The notes beneath the pieces are model-generated. The model was not told the DNA's origin. It saw nothing but the letters and a program-made list of their open reading frames with translations, and did not search any database. DNA of 64,000 bases from Sphaerolaimus hirsutus (Eukaryota > Nematoda > Chromadorea > Monhysterida > Sphaerolaimidae): NCBI GenBank assembly GCA_964036195.1, contig OZ038452.1:21587785-21651784 (forward strand). The letters run 5' to 3'. Below are positions 24,801-39,800 of the stretch, piece after piece. Position 1 is the stretch's first letter. Every line of letters begins with the position of its first letter. Both the position numbers and the translations under genes were made by a program.

Positions 24801-27800
24801 ACGAAAAAATGACCTGTCTCCTCGAAGACCCCTCTCGATTAACCCCCCAGTCAAAAGTCTGATGAAAAATAACTCCCCGGGGACTTATTCGAGCTTCGAG
24901 GATATACGGTAGCACCTTCAGTCCCAAAAAAGAAATTCCCAAAACACGCACCAGTGACACCGTATAATTCGGCAGGGCTTCCGCAGGCACACTAGCCTCA
25001 TAAGAAGACTGCATGAACTGAGGCAGGTAATTATTGGTGTCGTTCACAGAAACGCGCACTGGCACATATGACGTCATTAGCTGGTCGCCGGTGTAAGCGG
25101 GGTAAGCCACTTGCGCCACGACCACGAAACTGAACCGCGGCGACGCGTTGTAGTCCATGAAGGAGGTCGTCACAATGCGTCCGTTCTGCGGATAAGACTT
25201 GAAATTATCTATGTGAAAAATCATGTTTATAAATCTAGAACAGGAGGCAGTCCCAGACTCTCTAAAGTGTCAAATGTCATGTACAAGATCCCGTAGAGTG
25301 TCAGGTGTATCCAAATAATATTGTATCGTATCAAAATACTATTTTTTAATAAAAGTATTACTTTCGGACATTAGATTTCGATACAAAAACAGAAGATTTG
25401 GATACATATGACACTTTTACATAACACATTACATCATACAGGGTATTTTTCCAGGACACATGGCATTTTACAGGGTCTTTTACATGACACCTTATACTTA
25501 AAAGGGTCCTTTACAGGGTCTGGAACTCGCACACAACCCGGAAGCAAATGTAAGCAAAGCGAACTTCATCTATCGCGAAAAAATCCCTCATCTCAGAAGG
25601 TTCAATTCCCAGCGTCACCATTCCGCCATCGGACACGGTCAGTTGCACCTGCCCCACAGTACTTCCAACATCTGCATCCTCCACCACTGAGAAATTGTAG
25701 TTGACGGCGTCAAAATCTGGCGCCAGCAGCTCTGGCGTTGTGCCAACTGGATTGGTAGTGCCGACGGGACTGTTTTCTGATGTCACGGTGATATTCAGTG
25801 TGGTCTGCAATCAAGAGTTCAGTTTAGGTGCATTGCGGCCCCGCACACTAGTACACCATCGAAAATGGTGAAACTCATAAATCTGCTTTGAACACAATTG
25901 AGTTTACCAGAATGAATTATTTTTGATTACCGTCAACAGTAGTTCACAGATTCCACATTGTGGTAAACTCAATTGTGTGCACAACAGATTTATGAGTTTC
26001 CCAAATTTCGGTGGTTTATTAGTGTGCGCAGCGCCATTCTCCCAATGATATCGTTTCAACTTCACAAAAACACAGTAGTTGAAAACTCACGATATCTTTG
26101 AAAATTCCGTCAGTGACTGACACGGTCACAGGAAAAACAACGTTTTCAGCGGGCAGCCGTTTCTTCAAAACCAAAAAGCCTCTGGCAGCATCAATGTCAA
26201 AATGTCCGCTGGGGTCATTCTCAATTGCAAAAGTCAAAGGTTCATTGTCATCGACATCCTCGGCTCTGAGCGCTAAAATAGCAAATCCGACGGGAAAATC
26301 GTTCGGAATTTCAGGGCTGGCGTCTTGGTCAGAGATTGTAAACGCGGGCCCATTGTCATTTGCATTGACGATGTTCACTTGAACCTGAATGGATGGATTG
26401 ACAATACCCAATACGCTGTAGGCAGGGTTCAATCTCCAAAATCTGATAAGTAAAAAATTTCAAACAGAGTTGCTGCTTGTTTACAAATTGTTTACAGGCG
26501 AACTGAAACTTAAATGGTCATTTGGCAAGACATTTGCTATGGTGTGCATAGTACTATTTTTCAAGGAAATTTATACTTTCTAAAATTTTGGATTTGACAG
26601 TCTGTTTATTTTGTGCAACTTGGCAACAACTCATTACTTATTACTTTTCTTGACCACAGTCTACTTCACGCAAAAACACAACAAAAATGACGCACAGTGG
26701 TAACAACAAAGAGCGAAGGCGATCCAGAATCTCGGGCTTCGATTGTCAGTGTTCGTTGGCGTTGCTCCTCGTGGTCAAGCGGTTTCAGTAAAGACAAAGT
26801 CGCCTGCGATGACACAAAGTTGCATACATACCGTATTTGCTTGAAAAATCCCCCTGGGGTATTATTTTTTCGTCAAGACTTCTTTGAGGAGGACTATTCG
26901 AGGGAGGAATTATTCAAGGGAAGGGATTGTTATTTCGTCAAAATTTTTCAAGCACGTGTCTATCCACTCATTCCACAAAGTATGATTGATAACACAATAA
27001 AATGTCGCTGTTGTTCAAACTGAACACAACAAATGGATTTTATACATTGAGGGGAATTATTGAAGGGGTAAAATCATTTTTTCTACAATCATCTTACATG
27101 GGGAACTATTCTATCGGGAATTATTCAAACCAATACGGTGTGTGAAAATTGCCAAGAAAACATGCAGAAATAATAATGTCTGAATAACCTGTCCATTAAT
27201 CTGCTCATCCTGTAATATTTCAAATGCTTCATCCTCATTTCCCTGGAGAATGTTGAATAGAATTCTTCCATTGCGACCAGCGTCGGGATCGCTCGCTTGC
27301 AAAGTGAATTCCGAACCAACGGAAGGTTTCCCTGAAGAAAAGCGTTGTCAATGTTGTATGTCAATGTTCGCGCAGCGGCTGCATTTATTTGGAAACAAGT
27401 GAGACACGTACCTTCCGGAACGTTCCACTTGTATGTCGCATTCGTGAACAATGGCGAATTGTCGTTCACATCCATTATGTGAACGGTAAGGTTTGTGGAA
27501 CCCTGCAAAAAAAATGCAAAAAAATACAATGTCGAAAAAGCACCAATAAAACGACAATGGAACAATTTCTAGCAAAATACCCCCAATTTACCGATTTCCC
27601 ATCCTGGTCACGTGCGGTTAAAGTAATCTCAACTTCATCAGAAACCTCTCTATTGAACATCGGATCGTCTGACTTGGATAACACTCCTTCATTGTCGATA
27701 GTAAAGAATTTAGCTAGCGATGCTGCAATTGAATTTATCGATCGAAAAAAACGATTTCACAAAATTGCAATAAAAAGTGTCACCAACGCGGTGCGATGCT

Positions 27801-30800
27801 GTACTCTACTCGACTTCCAGCATCACTATCGATTGCCTCTATCTGGATGATTTGACGGCCCGGTTGTAGATCCTGAATAAAGACACAGCAAGTTACATTG
27901 CAGTGCTGCTACATCTAACAACAGAAATCAACGTCATGCACGAGGTGCCACTCTCAGATCCTATAAAATGCGCTGTAAAATGTCAAATGTCATGCAAAGT
28001 GTCAAAGAAATGTAAAATGCCCTGGAAGATAGTTAGCCATTTTACATGACTTTTGACACTTTGCTTGACATTTAACATTTTACAGGCTCTGGCAGTGCCC
28101 CCTGCCACTCCTCACCTCAGGCACATCAGCCGTAAAGTGCCCCTTAGAAAAGCGCGGTGCAAACTCATTCTGATCTAGCACCTTGACCTCTAGCTTGGCT
28201 CTGGCCGCATTGTCGCTACTTTTCGCGATCACGTTTACAGTGTAGATTCCGCGCGCGTGGTGAAGCAAATTCTCGCGGTCGATTGATTCGCGCGCGAATA
28301 TCGACCCATCATCATCGATGGTGAATATGTCCGCCGGATCGAGACTGTATTTTATCTGCGATATTGGATGGCGTTAGGTTGCTGTAATGTCGGTAAAATA
28401 TACATCTATGTATGGGGCAGTCCAGCCAAGTGTAACGTAATGTGTCGATTAAGATTTAAAAAATGATTTTATTGCTGAACTTAGACATTTTGCATGATAT
28501 TTGACAAATTTGTTTTTACATGACATTTGACACTTTACTTAAAGCATTACAGGATGCGGGACTACCAGAATGCACAATAATTTAATTCCAATGGACTACA
28601 CGTACCGGTGATTTCATGTCCTCATATCTCTCAATGGCCACAGTAACATTCAATGGAGCGCCAACTACATTGTTCTCCATGATAGTTGCCCGATAAAGAA
28701 CCGACTCGAATTTGAAACCATACGATTCCGGCACCCCATTAGAAACGGTCACTTCCGCCTGCACATAGCACGCAGCTGAGTTGACAACCAGTTGACAAAA
28801 CAATGTACGCAACTTTGTCAACTCACAACGGCATCGGAAAAGAAACCGGGATAGCGGGTGTTGTTTGCACGCACCACCAACATAAGCGGGCGTTTCGCAT
28901 CCATGGCCTCCACAAAATCGCGTGCCAGCCACAGTTCACCCTGGGATCAACGAAAAACATAGCTAGGGTATGGGGTAGGGTGGAAAAGGGTTGAGGGAAA
29001 ATTGCAAAAAAAATAAGTTGATAGAGATGGCTGTGGTACGCAAAAGTTAAAAAAAAACACCAAGAAGATACGCAGCAGAAGCTAAAATGAAAGTACCGTA
29101 TTTGTTCGAATAATTCCCCCGTATTATTTCGTCAGACCTTTTTGAGGGGTGAACTATTCAACTGGGGAAATATTTAAGGGTAGGAATTATTATTTCGTAA
29201 ACTTTTTTCAAAAATATTTCTATCCATAATTTCACGAAATATGCTTCATTCACAAAATAACATGCTAGTTTCGTTCAAATCGGACAAAACAACTTGATAT
29301 TCATATTCATTGAAATTCATATGCCTTGAGGGGTAATTATTCAAGGGGGGATAATTTTTCCTCACTCGTCTAACAGGGGCACAGAGGCAATTATTCGAGA
29401 GGGGAATTATTCGAGAGGGGAATTTTCAAGAAAATACGATAATAATAAAAACAGAAACGCACTGTATCAGAATCGAGTTTGAGCCCATCGATCACTTTAG
29501 CAGGCAGCAGTTGCGAGAATCGCAAATCGCCATCCTGCACTTTGGCGTCGAACTTGTGCACGAGCACATCGGCGTCGCTGTCGACTGTGGACACCACATT
29601 CCGAGGCACCTCGACAACGTGGGACAGTTGGGAGAATACTGGGTACTTTTCCCTGTCTGCTTTGACGATTAGTTCGATTTCGTGTGTGGATTCGAGTGGA
29701 GGCGAGCCGCCGTCTCTGCAGGAAGATAAATATGATTTGCCAAATTATGAATGCACTGGGGTGACACTTCGACTGATTTGAAAAAAATGATTTTTTCTAA
29801 TCGAGGCGTTCGAAAATTGATTTTTTTCCCCGAATTGTGCACACTTTCCATTGAAATCTACCGTATCTCTGAATGATAAAGTCATAGTCATTTTTCAGTC
29901 AAGCTTTATCAGTCATAGTTATTTTTAACCATCATGGATAAATTAATGCCTCATTCGTGACCCGATTGTATAATCAAAATATGGTGAAAATAGTGAATAA
30001 CGTGCCGTCTGCCCAATGTTGACCATTAAAGTGCAGTAAAGAATTCTCGCAAAAGAAAAGAATATCTAAAATATGCCGAACCTGGCTGTAATCACCAATG
30101 GAAACCTGCCGGGTTTCAAGCGATTTTTCACCACCAGCACACCATCCTCTATCGTAAAATCTGAATCGGCCGGCTCAACATTCAGAGTAAAAACACTGTT
30201 CGCGTTGCCCGCTTTATCGCCATCGCGAGCGCCGATTTTGATAATTTTCGCACCGGCGGCTTTTTCGGTTGAAATAAACAACGTGGAGGGCAGCGGGTCG
30301 AATTCTGGCGCGTGATCGTTCTCGTCAATGACCTGAAACACGATAATGCCTTTCTGTAGAATGGCACAGCAAAGTGTGTTATTTCCCCATGAATTTTCCA
30401 CGATTTGCAATTTCCCCATGAATTTTGCAATAATTGCAGAGATAGACCGTGAGTAGTGCTTAATAAATTCGACATAATCTCCAAAAAAGGACACTGGCAA
30501 TAAACAATTTTTTATTTGACGTTAAGGTAAATCGTCAAGGTAATAAATAAGTTTGGGCAAAACAAACATAAAAAACATTATTTTAATTTTATTATTAGGC
30601 TTCCACCAACCTTCACTTTGACCAAGGTGCTAGCGTTCCTTGGAAACGACTTATTATCATCAGTAGCGACCACGGTGAACCGCCGCACGTAGCCAAAATC
30701 GGTGGTGTTCAGCTCGCCCGACAGTGTGATCTCACCAGTCTCAGAATTTATTTCAAACGGGACCGCCTCATCACGATTTTTCTCGATCAAATAGGTAATC

Positions 30801-33800
30801 TTGCCTGCGCGTGATGAAAAGTACTGTCATTTAAATATTGTGTAAATATGATTGACACTTGAGGCATCTAGTTCCGAATGTCGGTATCTCCATCATTTTA
30901 GGTTTTTCCAAAATTGCATTTGAAAATTCAAAGTTGGCCCGAGCGGGCAACTTTAAAGTGACAAGTCTTGCCCAAGACTTTTTGAAAAGCTTATGAAATT
31001 GTCTACATTTTCCATATTTTAAACCCTGCGGCCGGCGTATATAGCTAGACTTATGATGATTCGATAGATAGCAGGTCACAGATTCAGTGGAGATACCCTG
31101 TTTCGAGTGATTTTTTTCAAAAAAATCACTCGAAACAGGGTATCTCCACTTAGTCCATGGGTGGACTGGGTGGTGGTGCTGCCATTCTGCTGGCCCATGG
31201 CCCCACTTGAGAGCAAATTTCTTACCCAGAGCAGTGGAGATACCCTGTTTCGGACAAAGACTTTTTGGAGATACCCTGTTTCCGACAAAGATTTTTTTGG
31301 AGATACCCTGTTTCGGATGATTTTTTTCAAAAACTGACTGGGAATTCTATACCGTAATTCGGATGATTTTTTCTGTTTTGTATGGGAATTTGGACTGTTT
31401 GCTTCAAATCTATACCGTAATTCGGATGATTTTTTCCGTTGGTGGAGATACCCTGTTTCGAGTGAAATTTTTGGTGGCTCTTTTTGGAGATACCCTGTTT
31501 CGAGTGAATTTTTTCCAATTTGAGGGTGGAGATACCCTGTTTCGGATGATTTTTTTTTGTTTTTTTCTGAAAATCGGCATATATATATCTCGGGAACGGT
31601 ATAAGATATTGAAAAAATTCTTTTGCTATCATGAAGAAATAAGTGCACTTATCACAGATCCGCACTTAACTCATTTTTTTACACTTTGGTCTTTACCGAC
31701 ATTCGGAACTAGATGCCTCACTTGTTCTCGAGCAAAAATAAATGCAAAAAGTAACCTTGCCCATCAGGATCTACAGCAGATACTTTGCCAACCACTGATC
31801 CCAACTTAGCTAACTCCTTTATATCCATTTCATACGAGAATTGAGTGAAAGCGGGAGCGGCTGGGTTCGTCCCATTTATGGTGATGATCACTTTGCATGT
31901 ACTTTTGCGCATTGGACTGCCGTGGTCGAATGCTTCCAGCTGTAATTAAATACATTGTTTAGGTTTCAATGCCGATGGCGCTGGGAAGAAAGGGGTCCCA
32001 ATTAAACTTCATCTACCAACGACGAACCCTGTCGAAGAATTACAGAGAAATCTTGAATTAAAAAAATATTCAACAATTTATTTTGTAACACTATACTCGG
32101 GCGGGCACTTGAACCTCGCAATTTTATCACCCATTGAGGGATATGCCCCTGACTATCAGAAAATCACGCAAATCAATGATGTAAAACAGTCCCACTACAC
32201 CACTCACAACAAGCTCATGAACCGCCGCCTGCTCAGCTTTGCGGCTGAGCAGCAACACCCCACTTTCATAGTCCACAGCAAAGTTGTTGGACACGGTGCG
32301 CAGCGCGTAGCTCACGGTGCCGTTGGAGCCAAGATCGGCGTCGCTGGCGGACACGCGCAGCACCGGCGCGCCCACCGCGTGCTCCACGGGGATTTGGGTA
32401 CGGTAGACCTGTACAAAGTGTTGAATCAATCGAGTACGTTTTTAAACTGCTGGTGGTGAGTCGTATCTAGCGTTCCAAAAATCTCGGGAGATTTTTTTTT
32501 CAATATAATAAAATATCAAAAATCTTATTTATTTACTTTTTTAATATCAGAAAATATAAAAAAATTTTATTTATTTATATTTTCCCCTTTTTCCAGAGAG
32601 ATTTAATTATATTTTTTTATGAGAAGAGTCATGTTTATGATTTTTTGAGTCATTTTCTGAGATTATATTTAATTATATTTTCTTCTGATATTATAATTAT
32701 ACACATTCTTAGAACCACAGAAAAATACATACCTCTTGATCGAAAACTGGAGCATTATCATTTTCATCTGTGACGACCACAAGCACAGTGGCGTTGTCAC
32801 AAGCGGCCGGACTGCAAACGCCCACAGAAAGGCTGTATTCACTCCTCTTCTCTCGGTCCAGTTTTTCATTGTTGTAAATTGCACCGCTGGATTTATCGAT
32901 TGCAAAAACATTGGGTCCGTCTATATGCAGAATCTTGTACTCGAGGTTTCTTTGAGTACCTGGGGATGGATAAAGCATTTTCAAAACTTTTTGCGACACG
33001 GTCAAGTAATATTCCAATTAGAGATAGAAAATACACATTATTTGACCGATCCCGAGTAGGCAACAATTATCAATAATACAGCTACGTGTATGATTCAAGA
33101 TATGATGTATTCTCGCGGTACTGTGAAAAACTACCCACACTGTTTATCTGTATGTAAAATTGAGCGCTTGCATGAAAAATACAAGTGAATCAGTACCCAG
33201 AATTTGAGCTGCTTTTAAAAAGGGTTTCGATGCTTGAACTTTATAACAAAAGTGTTTTTGACTTTTTTAACACTTATGTAAAACCTTTTAACAATAACAC
33301 AAGCCATCCCAAGTTCCATCCAACCTCCATTGGCCTGCGCCATGCCGAGTGAGCGGCGCGCAGCGTTCTCGGCTACATAAAACGTGTACGCTTCGCGGTC
33401 GAACGTGACAACACTAGAAGATTTTGAAGGTGGCGGCTGCGTCACCTCGGAGGGGTCCCTGATGTACAGCTTGACAACGGCAGATGACTGCACATAGTGA
33501 TAGGATTACACTGATAGAATATAACAGTGATAGAATAGGATAATGATATAATTTTAAATGACATTTGACATTTTACTGGGCAATTTACATTACTTGACAC
33601 TTTGCATGACATTTGACATCTTCCACAGCATTTTACATGACATTTAACACTGCATGACATTTGATACTTTACAGGTTTCTTAGCCTGAAACAACCCGAGC
33701 CAGACACCAACCTTCAGCGGCGGGCTTCCGTTGTCCTTGGCAGTGACCAGAAACGTGATCGCGTCGTACGTGGTGGTGGCCAAGTTGTCGTCGGCGGTCA

Positions 33801-36800
33801 ACACGCCCGTCTCGCTGTTGATGGACACGAGGCCGGCCATCGCGTGCTCCAGTGAATATTTCACCTGAAAGTCCACGTGGCAGTAAATATGTGTGATCAC
33901 AAGTTGTGAAAAAACAGTGGCAGAAACGCTAACCCTGTTATATCTGTCGGATGCATCACCATCGAACGCCGAAAGCTGGCCTATGATAGAACCGAACTGC
34001 CTTTTGTCGGCTGTGAATTCATATTGGCTCTCGTCGAATTGAGGTGCGTGATCGTTTGCGTCCACCACCCGAATGGTGAGACTGCCATTGGAAATCATGC
34101 CTGCAAAGCAGAAGACAGGAAGTGTTTAAGATTGCAACCAATAACGGCCCCACGAGCCTAGACCGGTACTCACATAAACCCGATACTCATCTAGGCTCGG
34201 CATTCATCTAGATCTACCTGCTACTCATCTATCACCCACAGACATTTGCACTGCACAACCAAACACCGCCGAGCGGCACAGACACATAAAAGACGCGTGC
34301 CGACGGTGGCTGGATCGCACTTTGCACAATTGCATTTTTACATAATCACAATTATGTGATTACTGTGCCGGCAACTGTGCGCATGTGCATGCGCGTTGTA
34401 ATTATGTAGTTGCATAAAGTGCCAGCTAGCAGCCATCGGAGAGCGTTTTTATGTGTGTGCTGCTTGGCAGTGAGCAGTTGCGCACTCCGAGGCTGCAGGG
34501 GGGTCCAGATGAGTGGCGGGTAGATCTAGATGACTGTCGGGTCTGGATGATAAACTGATTTAGATGTGTAGCGTGCCTACGTCAGCCCCACCACTAACCA
34601 ACACAACATTTAGCCACAATGTCCAGTTCAAACAGCGTGGGACCCGCTTCCGCATCGAGAGGTTTTTTCAACAATACCACTGCCTGGTCCACCTCAAAAG
34701 TATCATTCACATTGCCACCGGTGAGGGAAAACTTAATGTCGCTGTTTTGCGGATCGCTGGCGCTCAGTGTGAACACGGGCGCGCCCACAGTGAAAGCCTC
34801 ACTGATCGGAATTGTTTGAGGGAGGTTGTGAAATCGGATGACGCCCTCCGAGCTGAGGTCGATCGAGTTGGCAGCGTGTACGTGGATCCGCACCGTTGCA
34901 ACTGTTTTTCTGGGGGTAGTGGATTTATTTTGAGATTGATTGAGATTGTGGCGATACTTTGAATTGTATAGCCCTGGAAAATTCCTATTTAGAAAAGCGA
35001 TATAAAAAGTTGTCAGCCAATTAAGCATTTAGATAGCTTTTAAAGTACAGTGATGGCCTATTTACATAGCTAATAATTATCACCGTTAAGAAATATACTT
35101 GCAACTTAATATTGAAGTCGTTTGACGTGATCAATACTACAAATTTTACTCGTCACTCAACACTTTTACTGTCACTTTACACTGGGGATTGAGCTCGGGG
35201 TGACGCTTCAGCTAGAGAAATGCAAATGACGTTGAGAAAGTTATTTTTTAAAGAAACAAAAACCTATTTACATATTAAAAACAAACAAGATTTTTAGAGA
35301 ACACAACAAATGTATATCCCGTATTTGCTTGAATAGTTCCCCCGTTGAATCATTCCCCCCTGCAACACGAGTGAGGAAATAATAATTCACCGTTTGAGAA
35401 AGAAATTAGTTCAATTCATTGTGCCCATTTTTAACATAAATGGCACGTTTTTGTGTTAATAAAGCATATTTCATGAAATGAGTTGATAGAAACACGGTCG
35501 AAAATTTTGACAAAATAATATTTCCCCCTTATTATGTCCCCCCTCAAAAAGTTAGGCGAAATGATAAATCGCCAGGGGATTATTCAAGCAAATACGGCAT
35601 ATATAGATAAGAATTTGCGACTCTTTTTTCAAAAATTTTCCATTTAAGAAAATATGAATTTGTGTCAATCAATAACATTTCACCAACTTCCTATCAGCCC
35701 TCCTAGCAGGCATGTCCTCCGCCTGCACGACCAACTCGTAGACCAGGTCGTCCTGCGCGGGCGGCAGGCGCTTCGCCAGCGAGATCGACCCGTCGGCCGC
35801 CAGTGAAAAGTAGCCGTTGGACAGACTGATCGCAGATAGCTGCACGCGGCCGTTGGCGCCGCTGTCGCGGTCGCGAGTTAGTACCTATGAAAGTGTGAGC
35901 GGGTTGTGGGGGGTCCAGTTATGGGACCAGTGTGTAGAAGGAACCAAATGTTCAAATCGTGTTCAATGGCACTACACACACTAGTTGACCACGACACCAA
36001 ATGTCAACTGGTGCCGATCCCAATTCACAGCTTGCTGACGAGAAATATTAAGCATCATTGTAATCACATATAGTTCTTCCCGGCCTTGTATTTTGCACAT
36101 GTCGCAATATTTTTTCAACACACAGCTTCAATTGCAACATGATCCAACACTTTTCCATTTGAACGTCGTTCACTGGCTCGTCAGCAAACTTTTAATTGGG
36201 AATGGGACCAGTTGACATTTGGTGTCGTTGTCAACTAGTGTGTCAACCAGAAAGTGGCAAAATTGCATGAATGCTGGGCACACAAACAAACAGCCCAAAC
36301 GCTCTGCACGCAAACGATCGACGACCAAACAACACACCTTTCCCACAAACGTGTCCACCGTAGCAGCCCCATCCAAATAGAACTCATAAACATCAGTGGC
36401 GGTGCCGTTCTCCAGCACAAACTCCGGCGCGTTGTCGTTCTCGTCGCGCACGAGCACGGTCACGTTGACGCTGTCCAGCCGCGGCGCCGATAAGTCGCTG
36501 TGGTTGAAGGCCAACGCTGCGTCCGTCGTGATCTGCGTTAATTGTAAATTGAATCGATTTGAGCAGAGGAAGTAGGTGCAAGGTGCAAAGTTGGATCGAC
36601 GTGAACTTTCGATAGATATTTGATATCAAAAATAGTATGGCGTCGTAGATTTAATGCCATACGACGACATTTTGATGTCGATATTCAAAAGTTTACTTTT
36701 TCAATAAAAATAATAATTAAAAATAATCGATATTCAATATCCTATTTCAATAATTACATTCTATACAATATCTTTCCAAACCTACGGTGGTGGTTCACTC

Positions 36801-39800
36801 ACTTTCAACTGAAAATACAGCAACGTTAGCAAATTGTGCATCAATGGAAATACATTGCGGAGAGGATATCTCGAAGTTTTCCTTGTGCCACGTATTGTTT
36901 TGTGCTCGGAAACGCAGCTCTTGCCATTAGGCAAATGTCGCATTGTGATCACAACAAACAATTGAAATTTGCAGTCAATTTAGTAAATGTTTCAAGTGCA
37001 TAGTAGGCACATTCATATTGAAAAACACGATAAAAATGTCTGCATATATTTGTTTGAACAGGTGATAATTTCATGCATTTCGTTCACATTTCACAGAAGA
37101 GAAATTTGACAGTGCGGACAGCGGTAAAAGGTTCAAGAACACTTGAAACAGTTCACAATGAGGGAAAATGACCGAGGATAGGCCCGACAGCGGCAATGAG
37201 ACTACGAATTTTCTTGTAAAAATGTCCTTCGCTTTGTGTCACCATGCAAAAAGAAAAGGGGATGACCGGCGCACAGTTGCGTGAACGCGACAGCCGCGCG
37301 CATGAAAAAGACATATACGAATAGTATCGAATAAAATGCGCATGCGAGAGTGAAAGTTCACGCTGTTACAACGTGAGTGATGAGTCTGTCATTTCTGAAA
37401 TCCAGTTAGATAACGATTTTGCCGACGCAATCTTCATGACAAACTTTCTTACGCGGCGTGTGAACAGCCAGTTTAAATACATACAAATGCAACATACAGC
37501 AGCCACTATACATACGCTCTCCACATGGCCGCTTCCCAACAACGACACCGGCACATTCAAAAATAGCAGAATCGAAAGGCGTGAAAGAGAAAAAAAACCT
37601 GTGGCCGGCAGGCAATAAACGCCCAAAGCGCATCGGCAGCGAGCGCATGCACACGCGCGCACATCGGCGCACCGACCTCCAGCCGCGCGGCAGCGGGAAC
37701 TCACCGTAAAGGTGTAAGCCGGGCCGGCCTCATAATCGAGTGTTTGCCCCGCGTGCGAGTAGCGCAGCCGCAGTCCGCCGCTGCCCGGCTCGACCGCGAA
37801 CGGCAGTTTGTCGCGGCCAGCCGCCGCTGCAGTTGTGCCGTTCCCGCCCGTGCCGCCGCTGCTCGTTTCACGCTCCGACTGCAGCAGCACGTACGCGAAG
37901 CGGCCGGCGGCGCCCTGCGAGCTCGGGGCAATGTCTTCGCGTCGAATAAGCGATATGGATTTCAAAAAGATGTTTTTTTCGCGTTGTGGATCATGGATTC
38001 GAATTTGTCGTTGTGAAATTGTACGGTGACCTTCGTAGTGGCCGTCTTGTGCGTGGGGATATCGACAATGAGATATTATTTTTTCCATCGGTGAGGCTGA
38101 TGGACTAACGATGCGAACAGTGCAGAATTGTAATTCTGACGGAATAGGGAGAGGACACAAATAATGAGCATGTTTTTTGGAAAATACCATGTTTACGTTT
38201 TTTTAACATGAATATTCTTTTTTGTCATGCAATTGGGTAATACAAAATTATTCACCGTAAAAATAATAAAATAAAGTACTCAGGATATGTTTGACCCGAT
38301 ATTCATTGTCCCCCATAATTCATTGTGTATTTGAAATGTCCCTCATAATTGATTCAATTTAAAAGAGCATTCACGGAAGAAAATTTATGTACGTGCACAT
38401 GGAAATGCGATACTGATAGTTTAGTGTGCAAATTGGCCATTGAAAGAAAAAGTGTCGATTTGCCATTCATTGTGCGGGCTGATCTGGATTATTCAAAATA
38501 TTCGAGAAACAGCCAAGAGGTCATTAAAGACGGATTTACTGACTACCTATTTTCAATCGGAAAATGCTGAAAATTGAATACCAACGGAAATTCTTTCCAA
38601 GCCCCAGGAAAATTCTATAAACTGTGGTAGATAATTGCACATCATAATCACAAAATTGCCCATTTTTGCCACAATTGTTATTGCGACTGTATATGCAGAT
38701 GCTCACAGCCTTGTATAAATTTTCTGCATCCCATGCATTTAAATACAATAGAGACATACTCTGTGTACCGTTACAAGTACCTAAATATTTATGTAATACC
38801 TAGGTAGGAAGGTGCAACATTGCATATACTCAGCGGAGCGCAAAGTATGCGCAGAATCCTACTATAATTTAATGAATAAAATCTTGTAATAACTTTCGTA
38901 ATTATTCCATACTAAAAACAAAATATTGTGATGAAAAACTGTATAACTTTTGGTTCATTATTCAGATGGGTTATGGTAGGTTCCCATACTAAGTGCCATG
39001 TCCGCAGAGTATACACAAAACCCTCAAACATCCCCACAGAGCCCCACAAAAAAACAGTTGCAATACAAGCAACCAAAAACCGCACCTGATCATCGTCTCT
39101 AGCCAAGACTGTACCTACTAGCGTGCCATTGGGCGCTCCTTCGGACACCTCAAACTGGACCGCGTCCGATTCGAACTGCGGCGGCATGGAGTCGGTGAAG
39201 CGGACGCGCACGGTCAACGTGACGTGCGTGCTGCGCGGCACGGCCGCCGCGTCCTTGGCGACCACTGTCAACGTGTAGAACGGCTCGAAGTGGGGTCTGC
39301 GAGTGGGGTGGGTGTTAGTGGAGATAAAATACCGTATTTACTCGAATAATTCCCCCTTGAACATTTCCCTCCTGCTAGACGAGTGAGGAAAACAATAATT
39401 CCCCCCTTTAGGCATATGATAAATTTGTAGTACCGTATTTCCTCGAAATACCCCCCCCCCCTCGTTCTACCCCCCCCCTCTCGGGACCACTATGAAACAA
39501 TCACCCCCCCTCGAAATACCCCCCCTCCAAATTGAGTGTAAAGGGAACGTACATGACAATAACTGTAGTTTGTGTTCTGTGTACTGCAGAACACACGTTA
39601 AAACAATGTCGGTGTCACGTTAGAACAGTGTACATACCATCTACATACTAATATTAGTCTACAGAACTTTATAAATGGCGGTTTTTGTTGCATTTTTCGA
39701 CGTCTGCGTACGTTTCAGACGACAATTTCGTACTTGGTTTTCAAAAATTTTCTTGTGAAATAATAACCCCACTCGAAATACCCCCCCCCCTCTCGAGACC

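Noticed and set aside
31076-31648. 190-codon open frame on the minus strand with repeated ETGYL words
   Set aside because: It is the translation of the minisatellite inside an inverted-repeat element; both strands are open and the repeat has no codon structure.
35181-35209. A possible 29-nt cadherin exon (LKRHPELNP)
   Set aside because: The neighbouring exons join directly in phase with the GTTGGT donor at 35687; the tiny exon is not needed.
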